From Metopolophium dirhodum (taxonomy: Eukaryota; Arthropoda; Insecta; Hemiptera; Aphididae): 64,000 nucleotides of DNA. The translations under genes were made by a program, and so were the position numbers. Below the pieces are notes generated by a model. The model was not told the DNA's origin, did not search any database, and was given only the letters and a program-made list of their open reading frames with translations. Where the stretch lies: contig NC_083567.1 of assembly GCF_019925205.1 (NCBI RefSeq), positions 7,812,001 to 7,876,000 on the forward strand, read 5' to 3'. Shown one piece after another: positions 14,225 through 26,200 of the stretch. How positions within the stretch are numbered: the first letter of the stretch is position 1; each line of letters starts with the position of its first letter.

Positions 14225-17200
14225 GATATTGCCTTTATATGGCTATACTATATGTGTATATTATGCTCAAGTTCCTTTTTAATAACATTGATATCCCATA
14301 CTCAATCCTAAACGCGTGTTTCTAAATATGTAAATTCTATGGAATATGTTTTATTAAGTGTACATGTAAATCCATCATGAAGAGGGCTAAAATTTGCTAG
14401 TGGGGGTGAATAGCACTTCAGAATTTATTTTTATATTTTAAAATATTTTAAAAACATTTAGCAATTTAATATTTTATATAGCAAAATAAAAATTATTAAC
14501 TTTTATACTCAATGAAAGTTTTTTATTTGTTAGTTAAATTAGTTATATTCTTCCAATTAAAAATGTTAAACCAAACGTATTGTTGTGTATTAGAAAATTA
14601 TTAAAAACAGGTAAATTGATTAATTTAATATTTATTCCTTTATAAATATACAGTGATTATTTATTTATTTAGATGTATTACAGATATATAGGTCTGTAAA
14701 TAAATAAATGACAATCCATACAAACTTATATTACTCTATGATAGTTATTTTCTCGTAAGAATTGACAGATAACAAAATTATCTCATTAAAAAATAACGTT
14801 ATAATAATGCAATAAATTGCAAGCTAATACACATTTTATGTTTTCGTTATTTAATTTACAGTTTTGAATAATTAGTGGTATATCAATAGAAAGTAATAAT
14901 ATTATAATTGCTTTTTTCCTACTAAGCAATTATCTGCATAGTACATTTGAAAGATTATAATGTACATGAACACTTATCAATATCGTTCATAATTTTATTA
15001 TTTATGTTGTTTTTAAGGAAATAATACTGTTTGCCAATGTTATGACATCAGAGTCAAGTAGACTTCAATCAAAAAAGGAATAAAATTTAAAAATTGTATT
15101 ATATTTAAAAGATATCTGCTATCACTGCTATCCTGAATACATTCCTTGAAAACACCAACCCCCAAACAAAAAACAAAAAATAATAATAATAATAATACAA
15201 AATTTGGCATAGCATATATAAATCTGGTATATACTTTTGATTAATAATTATTTAGTCCCTTTAAGTCACGGAATATATAATATGTAGGCGATTCCTCCAT
15301 AAATGTGTATTTTTATTATGATATTTTGTAAATTGAACAACAAAATGTAATTTAAAGACTGTATTTTATTAGTTATAACTTCTTATTTAAATATTTTTAT
15401 GCATACCTCTTACAAAATTATAAACCGTATGTGTTAAGTAATATATTGTTTTTATGATTTCAACAATCAACAATCATATGATTAAATTTTAATTAATTTA
15501 GTTCATACCCATATGTTTTTTTTTTTTTTTTTTAATTGATCTTGAAGCCCGGCAACTATGGCCATTAGCTGTTTGTTTTTAGGGAAGGAATTGTAGGTTA
15601 GTAAAGACGTGTGTTTTGGTTTGGTAGATTTTTTAGTGGGCATCCCCGTAGGTATCTACCATGCTCGGGTGGGGGATGGTGGCACTTATCTCCGGACACC
15701 GTGACATGCCCGAAGAAAATGCCGCCCGCGGCCAGATTCGAACCGGCGTCAGTGTGTGTCGCAACCGACGCCTTAATCCGCTCGGCCACTCCGTGCCCCT
15801 CATAAAAATTAAAATGGTTATAAAAATGTATTTAACACAAAACAATCATCTGACAATAGTTAATCTACTTTAATGAACTCACATTTATTACAAAATAATT
15901 AATTTCATTAATATTTTATTACCTATTACCTATTATAAATATATAATAAACAATCGTCTAGTATTTAAGACCCCACGGTCCACGTAGATTAATGCATGTA
16001 ATTTAAAAATAAAAATAAGTAATATTTATTATTTTTAATGTGTTATACCATGGTTACTACTGAAATATCAAACTAAATTATTACATTAAATCAAAATGAA
16101 TAAACTAATAAAATTACATTTATAAATAACATTTTTTAAAAACCCAAAACATTTTATGAAAACAATGACACATTGGGTATGTTTTAATTTAAACCAAATG
16201 AGTTTTTTCATGAATATATTTTTTTTTCAGGCAGATAACAAGACTCTCGATGGGCAAAAACATCAACTCAATCAATTAAACAGTAAGTAAACAAAAAACT
16301 ATATCTATAATTATTAACTTATTAGTATTATTTATACTTTATTAAGTTAAAATATAGAGACAGTAAATTGTTTAAGTCAGAGTAATTTTTATAGTTCGAT
16401 TGAAAAACCGGAAAAAGCGCTCTGCTGTATTTAAAAGATTTCGAGCTTATCTTATGAATAGGGTAGACATTCTGATGAACGTATTAAATTTAAATTCAAT
16501 GGTAATTTATTCATACAGAATTCGATTCTAAAAGCAGACACAGTCGGTGTTTAGTGTAACAATTTGATTAATTTTTGTCTAAAAAATAATTGACCAATTT
16601 TTGTGATTTTAATGAAATTTTTATTGTTCAGACGCTTATAAAAAAAATACATTTAATATTTAAATTAAAGCATCTTTTTTCTATAAATTGACACTCTTTA
16701 GACACTCGAAAAATATCATTATAACATTTATAACTATTACAGTATTTACATTCATTGGTTATTTGGTTCGATCAGAATCTAAAATTGTAATTGAAATTGA
16801 TTTAATTCTTTAGTTTTCAAATAAATTATTGGCCTGTAGTGAAATACAGTGGTATATATTTTTAGATAAAGGCTAGATAACTTTGGGTACGAAAAAATGA
16901 ATTGATTTAATTAGGTAATCGAACCTTTTCGTTTGCATTGTTAAAAAATTACCGCAACTCAAATTTCCCCCGATAAATCTTTCGCGACCCACGTGGCTTA
17001 ACTTTTCAAAAAGTAGTTATGAAAAACAAAATTTGTTTATTACTTTTATTAGGTATTTATTATTTTATAGGTTAATCAATATATTTTTATAAAATAATGT
17101 TCTTTAATAATGAGGCGTATTAATACCCGTCGTAATAAATAAATATACGACGAATTATTATTTATTATCCACGTAATAAGGTACTATATTACTATAATAA

Positions 17201-20200
17201 TATAAGTATATTTAATAACATAATAATATATTTAATAATTATATTTACCTAATATTAATTTAATATTCATTTCTTGGAATCTATACTATTCAAAAAAATG
17301 TTTACGACCCACCAAAAATTGATTGACGACCTACAGTTCGAGAAACGCTGCTCTAATTTATACTGTTTTGACGTGTGTAAAATTGTGATATTTGATTACA
17401 GATTTACTTTGCAAATAAAATTATCGAAAAGCAAATAAATGGTACGAATAATATACATTTCATTGCGTATTTAATGCAATAACCATTGGGTTTTTGAATC
17501 AATAAATAAAAAATATTTTATTATTCTATTCAGTCATTTAATAACTGTTATTACCTATCGAATTAATTAATTCATAATGGTTACTAACCGTAGCGGTGTT
17601 ATGTTATTAACCACTATACCTACCTATTTTATTCTACACTGTATAGTGTATTAAATTACATTCTCGTTGAGATTATATTTTCATAAACGTCCTTCGTCCA
17701 TTTATACTTTATAGTAGGTATTTAGGTATTAATTATTAAAATTATTCAATGCATTTTAGTTTTAGTTATGAATGATGTTCATATAATTATAAATTTATGT
17801 AGGTATCCGCCAATATTTTCAGTGAGGTCGTTAAATATTTAAATATTTTTTTAAGACAAAAATAATAACTATTGATATAGTTATTGACTTACAATTCCGT
17901 ATACAGTGTGGAGTAGTTATACATCTAATCTAAGATTAATCTTGAAACAAATTATATTAATATTATATTTAAATATTCACAAATTATTGTAAACCCAAAA
18001 CACCTACACTCTACGCTATTATAGTTTAGTTACTAAACTTTAGTAACGGATTTTAATCCAAGACAGTAACCAACTTTCATATTCTTCTATAAACATATAT
18101 TATGATTTACGACACCATCACTAAACCATACGGGTTTTTTTTTTATATCGTTACAGTTTTATCTCGATTCTCGAGAGTGTGTTTAGTTTTGTTTTTTTAC
18201 TTGTATACCACACGATTACTTGTCAACTTAGTTGTAAATTATTTTTTTATATTATAATATTCCTATATGAATATAATATGCTATATTATAGATCCCTATA
18301 AATTATAATATATTGTATAATAATAATATTATACTAAAATAATATCTCTAAACATATATATTATAATGCCGTATTTTTTTTTGTAATACATATAATATAA
18401 TAAACATAATACGAGTAGGTAATCTATCCCATGAAAATGCAATGTCCACTGCTGCCGAGGGTTATATTTTTAAATTAATTTAAGATATAATTTTTTGTTC
18501 TATGATTCATATGACAAGAGTTCATATTAATTTATTCTCCTTTGTTGGTTTACAAATAATGTCTGAAATAATGACACATGTTTAAGATATTTATTATTTG
18601 TAAACAAAAAAACATTGATAAATGATAATTTCAAAAAAAAAAAAAACGAAGAACAATAAAATTCTTCACAAAAAATCTCAAGCACATATTATGTATTTTA
18701 AATATTATTAGTTTTTTATATATAATAATCGTGTTGATGATAATCGTGGTCCAAGTGAAAGACTTTCCAATCGACTTGTTTATATTATTTTATACAAATA
18801 AACGTACAATAGAAACGTGAGTTATGCATAAAGTCTATTGCATTTGCTCGTCTGGGTGTCGGATGAATGAATGTGTTTCAGAGTTTCTCGTACTTTTTTT
18901 CCGCTAATACAATGAGGTAGAACTCTATTTTTATTCATTAATACAATTTCATATAGTATGAATCGGATCATTATAATATTATATAGTATGCCAATCGATT
19001 TAGTTTCCGGTTTCTCTGCGTGTAATTCATCGGTGAATCGTAAACGGAACCCATTTGTTGCGCCGATTTATTTCGTTGCCCCTTGTATATAGGATATATT
19101 ATATATATTTACACGTATAATAGGTAGATAATATATAATATATATTTACTTATTTATAATATATTATATAGATAGATCTTATACCATACATATATATATA
19201 TATATTATATACATATTATAATAGACGTGCCGAACAATGAAAAATCTACAATATAGGTACAATAATGTAAACACGTTATCTTTGACACTAGGACGGGGCC
19301 GCAATTGTAGGTCACTCGGACGATCGTGACCGACTTGTGTCCGTGCCACTATAATGATATTGTGCGCGACCAACGCGTACGCGATCTAACAAACGTTTAT
19401 TTCATGAAAAAAAATGAATAGATACCGCGGCGGTGTTTAGTTGCGTATCGTAGGTTGCGATTGCGGCGTATTATAAAATAATATTAATATATATATTGTA
19501 GTGCCATCGCAAATTGAATAATATCAACACGTGAGAATCGCACGTACGCGTTTGAAACAATGACCGAGACGAATGATATGATCGATTGCGGGTTGTGACG
19601 AGCGTATACCGCAGTCGTGTTGTATTCGTGAGAAAACTTCCTGTATATAGTACTATCACAGAATGTAATAATTGATAGTATTTTGTGTTCGAAAGGCATT
19701 ATACGCACGTCGTAGGTAGGCAACCTATGTATTAATTGGATTTAAGAAGAACGGGTTTCTTGACCTCGCGCGCTCTGACCCCTAGGTCGTTCCAAGGCCG
19801 GGGGGATGTCAACTTTAATGGCGATTGGCGGTTATTACGACGCGTATTCCCTTTTGCAGGAGACGACGACGTGTATATAATACATTGTAATACTTGCTTT
19901 CTACTATAATAAACATTATATTAAATCAGCAATATCGGTATTATTATTTATTGCGTGTGGTGGTGCTGAACACTGCAGCTCGCATGTTGACGTAGACGTT
20001 TTATTCCCCGGAAACACGTGAGTGAAATTCGCGTAAATATGGTATATTCACAAAATATACGTAGGTACAGCGAAATGTGTATTATATTCGTTTGCATTAA
20101 CTATTGGTATACACATCTTAGACTCGGGTAGAATGAATAACGACATTACGACGATAGTTTCGTTTATCGGTAGATTCATTATCCACTGCAGTCAAACAAT

Positions 20201-23200
20201 ACCATATACACAACACAATAACTTTGGCTATTTTTTCAATGACATTTCGTACTGCCTAGTTTTAAACTTAAAAGCCACCGATACTTACCAGCCTTTAAAA
20301 CTGGACCCAGTGTGATGCGGAAAAATATCCCCCTTTAAAGTTCAAGCGTAAACATTCAGATTGAGACATTGAGTGTACAGTATACTAATTAGAATGTTTG
20401 TAGAAAAGGAATTATTATTAAGTTAATAGATATACATGTTTGTATACAAGTGGATGTGTAATGTGTGTAGTTAAAAAAGTGAAAATATTTTTAAAATTTG
20501 AAATTTCATACACACTAAACTAATTATATTACCATATGTCCATATTATATTTAATCATGTATTTATATTTATTTATTTATTGTATACTCAACGGGCTATA
20601 TGGCAATGCTATAATATTACAAAATGTAATATATTACCTATGGCATTATGCAACGTAATCTATTCAAACTAAAGATACATAATAATAAACTAATTTAAAG
20701 ATAAATTTATGAATTCAATTATTCAACTATAGGATATTTTGTCGTACTTTATATAAAGCTGATTTAAACAATATAAACAATATAATATAATACCACTAAC
20801 ATAATCATAATATATACTTTCGCAATAAATTAAAATTTCTGATTTTTAAAAGAAATACCTATTCATAAAAAAAATGTGACAAAATAATTAAAACCTACAT
20901 AGTTATTATTGATTTTATTATGTATTCAACACCTTCTGGTTATTACTTTAATGACTTAAATAACTGCTTGTTACCTGTTACCCGATTATAATTTCCACTC
21001 GAATTCTAACAGAAGTGTTTATATATTATATATTTTTTTTCGCGAGAGAGGAGTGGCCGCATAGTTTAAACCGTTATTATTTTTTTCGTGTCGCGCCCGT
21101 CCATATAAATTTCAGACACATCATCTTAGCCTAGAAAACCGAAAATCTTGTAGTATTTGTACCCTCTTATATTTACATACACATAATAGCCTTAGGCATA
21201 GGTATATGGACACACACATAAATACATAGTATATACATATAGAAAATACCTCATAGGTTAGGACGGTTAGGTATATGTCTATGCGTACGTGTTTTGTATA
21301 TTTTGTGCTATCCCGATAAGAACGCTGCAATAAGTATTTCCACAATTTCCTAAAGTGACAGTCTTGCGTATCAGTTGTATACACCAACCGAACAGCAACA
21401 AGTAGTGCACGATGAAGGTATCAACCTATACTGTTATTGTTCTTACAATAAATCTTCAGAACGACATAAATGTGTTCGTGCTACTTAAACCTTATAATAG
21501 TGACTATAGAAAGAGAAAATGTGTCATACTATCATATATAGGTATTATTGATATCAACAAACGACACAAATGCCTTTTGAAAAAGTTATTTGTTGATTAT
21601 TATTATAATATACTAAGCACATATTTGGTACTAAAATACCTAATAGTATAATATACGATTGGCAAGTAGAATAGGCAGATGTCCTAAAATACTATTTGGA
21701 CATTTGGTGTCTTTTAACTACTGATTACTAATTAGTATTTAATATTAGTAATTAATAACTATACACGGTCTAGTATAAAGTTTTAAGATCGAAAGTCGAA
21801 CGTTACAAAATACGTTATATTTTATACGAAATAAACATTATAATACCTATACCTAGTTTTTATTTCATATTTGAGTGTTATTGTTGTTCATATTATTGAT
21901 ATTGTGTCCTATACTTAAGCCAACTTCAATTTTTTCAATTTAAATCTCAAGATGAAGTATTTTATGAAAAATCCAAAGTTCGTGTTTTTGAAGTTGTGTC
22001 ACTGACCACTGGAGCTTAATTCGCGTCGTTTAGATCTGGTGCTGTATAAATTATCAGTGTACAATATCTACCCGTTCACTTAATATTTCGTAATATTGAA
22101 CATTTATTATTTTAATAAAATAAAAATAATAACTTAAATTAATTTAACGGGGTGGGTTTTGTTTTTTTTACTACTTTAGATTATTGTTATTCTATATATA
22201 AAAACAAATAGGTTATTTTAATAATTAATTTCGCACAACAAATAGTTTTCTCTGCAGTAATTATAATAGAAATATATATATATATACTTCTATTATATAC
22301 CAATTAATATTCCTTAGAAATTCAACAAGACTAGATCAAGGATCCTCTACTGTGAAACGTTATTTGCATTTTTCCTTTCACGCCTTCCTACTTCAATATA
22401 AACCCTTTGAGCATAAAAAAAATATGTCTCCTCTCAACCTCGTTCATAAAAAATGTTGTGTTATTAATATTTGATGAACAATTTCATTTAAAACAATTGA
22501 AACTCGTGAATCATTATACCTCGCGTACCATGCATATCATTTTTACAAATTACTAAAATGAACAATTTACAACACTCGGTATAGTGTGTTATTTCTAAAT
22601 GTGTAACAGATGGGCAATAAATATTATACAGTATACATTCAACCAATGTCAAACTTTTGTTTACACGTTACTTATTAACTCAGGCCAAGTTTCATTTTAA
22701 TTGTAACATAAAAAAAATATATATGTATCATTTATACGTTCAACATTTTACAAAATGTTTTCTAAATTATATATCATTATTAATTATTATGAGTGATACA
22801 AATATTGATCTTCAACAAGTTCTATAAGGTATAGGTATTAAAATATATAAATTAAATAAATAATATATTAATGATAAATTTAAAGCAACTTTATTATTTA
22901 CCTATAATATATTATTAATTTTGATTTTTTTTTAGGGGGGGTTGATAATGAGACTTAACTATAGAACCCCTCTTAAGTTTGGTATGCTGATGCCGTGGCC
23001 ATATAATTTTAGACTTTTGCAGCAACCCTCATACAGATTACAATTTTAATACAATATATAAATATATAATACTTACCTAATACGTTCACAGAACACTGAA
23101 AGCATTTTTTATATTTTCCTGACATTTTGAGGAGGGTTGCTTCCCGCTTCCCTCTTAGTACCCTCTGCAGGCAACGCCACTAAAATATCTACATGAGTTT

Positions 23201-26200
23201 TTTTGTAAGGTAAACGATATTTTTTGGGTATATTAGAATTACCGCTATAACCGACGTCATGTTTTTATAAATCGCTAAGGTTTTTAACGACCTTATACGT
23301 ATAATTTTATTTTACAATTATATAGTTTGTGCCTTCTAATTCTTATAAATTATGTAACACTTAACAATGTAATAATTACCAATGTGTATATCTATATGTT
23401 ACTATTAAATACGTCACTACGTCAGTACAATTAATTTATAAATAAGGAAACTTTAAACACTTGTAAATGGTATTAAATAATATAAATGGTATAACCTATA
23501 TTATACATTATAATTTATAAATTGTAGCGCAATAAACTCTAAATCACAACATATTAGGGTCTGCACAATTAGTCTTAGCTATGTAAAAAAAAAAAAATTA
23601 GTATAATTTAACTTAATAGTTAGTTTTCAAAAAAAATTGCATGTATAACAATTAACAAATTGAAAATGTAAACTTATTACTGCAAAATATTATTCTCAGT
23701 AGTTTTCATTTCGTTGAATCATCGTTATTTTATTTTAATTTTTTTTAAGTTGTATTTGACTTTTTTATAATTTTAAACTTCTTTATAAACCAATAGAAAC
23801 GTGTCGATTCTACCCGTTATGAATCTTGGTGAATTATTTTACACAAAAGGTCGTACTGCTACTGTCAGCTTTTATACAAGGGCCAACTTAAAGTGGTGTT
23901 CTTATAATCTTATCATTCGTGGACCTATGGTAGATCTCAAAATATACTCAAAAAGTAATAACGAATATTCGAAGTGGCAAGCGAGGGTTGGCATAATATG
24001 TTAACAATTAACATGAGGAGTTCCTTACCCGCATGACCGCAATATACTTCAATCAAATCATTAATAATTGACACAATGCTGAATGTTAATATAATGACGC
24101 TATTTTAATAATTGTCATTCTATACAAATCGGTTTTATGTTTATAAAAATTGTTTACCCGGGTTGCGTTCAGCGAAATTAAATTAATTCTATGATGTAAG
24201 ATTAAACATTTAAAATTTACTTGGGTCGTACGTTTTATATTCTGAGCAGGTACAGGAAAGCTATTGATTTCAGGAGTGTATTTTTTAGTAAAAGAAACTA
24301 GGTTAATGTGCTCTAGAAATATCATAAATCACATCATTGGCACGCAGATTAATTGTAAAATAAGCCAAAATGTACAAAGTATATATATTGGTATTTTTTT
24401 TTTTAGTAAATCTACTTAAATTATTGCGAATTAATTAAACTGATTGCGTGTATAATCGTATTATAAAAACTTTAAAATTAAATTTACCTATTTAACATAT
24501 TATTGTAAACTTCATAAGCCTTGTTGATTTTATGATTTTTTTTTCTGTTTACAATACATTCTGAAAAATACAAAAAAATAACTGCTAGATTATCGTTGTA
24601 TATAGTCACATCCACGGTCTAGAAGATATACTAATAAGATATCTTAGTCCATGACCACATCGTATACCCATATAATATTATCAATCCAAAGCCGGAGTGG
24701 AAATATATATCAACTAACGTGGAAATATGCTCAAATTTTGGTAGGAAGTATAAAATAATTATTTTATAAATTTGTGCGGTGATTATATTAATAGTTAAAC
24801 TCTGTATAGTGGGGTCACGTAACTAATTGTTTTTTTATATAATAACCTACACTAATACACTAGGTGAATAAAATAAAATGTGGTCTTACTAAATTTATAT
24901 TTTTTTTAATTCGACATAAATCAATTCTTATAGTATCGATAATCTAAATATGTCTGTACGTTCAATAGGATTTATTTTTCGTATTAAACATGTGTGTTTT
25001 TTCTAAATAATTAATAACTATTGTGACAATTATATTATATAATGCTGTAAAAACACATTTTGCTTTGTTTTATTCGTTATTAATTATGGCCATGTGTGTT
25101 GTATTATTCAGATATGACAATGGCGACTGATTGCACAAGAGACATGCACCAGGATGGACTAATCCTACCACGGAAGCCGGCCAACCCATGCCTGACCTCC
25201 GCTGACCATCAAAACCTTCATCGAGAACTCCTATTCAATCAAAAAATGTATATTTTAGGCGTTTAAAATATTTTTTGATTTTTTTATAAGATTTGATTGA
25301 CATTTTAGCGGAAAAAATGTTCTGGGACAAAAATCAGAACTGCAAAAAGCGCTGGAAAAACACAAGCGAACTCAAAATCAGAAGGAGATCGAACAACAAA
25401 AGAACTCATGCCGCACACCATTCGAACGAATGATTGAAGAGCGGGCCAAAAAAATCGAAACGGTATTTTTACTATTATTTTATTTTATTCTCAACGACCG
25501 GAATATTTTATATTACCTATAATCTATATTATGGTATGTAATATATTATGATAATAATATGTGTAAAAACATGATGATAGTATTTTTTGAAACGACATAA
25601 AAAAACAACTATATCATTATGTTATAAAAAAAATACACAATTCTTCGTAATTATAATAATTATATTATGTCATACCTACGACCTAGGCAATATGTAACAT
25701 TTAAACCATAACTTACTATTCAATAGTTTTTTTAATTGTGCCCGACTTGTGTTTTAAATAGGTAATTATAATAATAACAATGACTAAATTTTACTAGAAG
25801 TTTGATCTTTTTTTGTATTTCAAATTCTATATTATAACCATAGTGGCATGACGGCCGGTCTGCTATATAACTTTGTACACAAACTATAACGAACTCATAA
25901 GCTTGATTATAATATATACCACTTCACTTTTAAGTACCTTTCAACACTTCAAGTACATGTTCATCAATTTGTGTGTATATTATTATTACGCCATAATTAT
26001 AATTTAAGTACGTTTTAATACATTGACGATAAATTATTATTATTATCTGTTTGTACTAAAATTTAAAACCAATATATCTACTGTGTCTTAGGTTTCTGCT
26101 ATGTATCTACTCAATACTCTTCAATGTATAGGTACATTATATTTAGGACCTATATTAACTCTATATTATATTGTATATTATATAAAAATGTAAAATATTT

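Larger units (their letters stand above)
10344..16230 (+). other. Intronic stretch of the FAM107 gene, AT-rich with several repeats
   Basis: There are no supported exons. It contains a GGGCCC-ended hairpin (10411-10475), a foldback element (about 12095-12533), a TTA microsatellite (about 14196-14224) and a tRNA-derived SINE (15516-15799). The 129-codon open frame at 13165-13554 starts at TTG, has no recognisable domain and was not accepted as a gene. Confidence 0.7.

Noticed and set aside
15598..15873. Four overlapping ORFs and a possible tRNA gene on the minus strand
   Set aside because: The tRNA boxes head a body and a poly-A tail, and the acceptor stem does not close; this is a SINE.
21412..21651. 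ATG-AAG followed by a GT, possible tiny first exon or a 79-aa gene
   Set aside because: The phase does not fit the downstream FAM107 exon and the longer frame is AT-biased without a domain.
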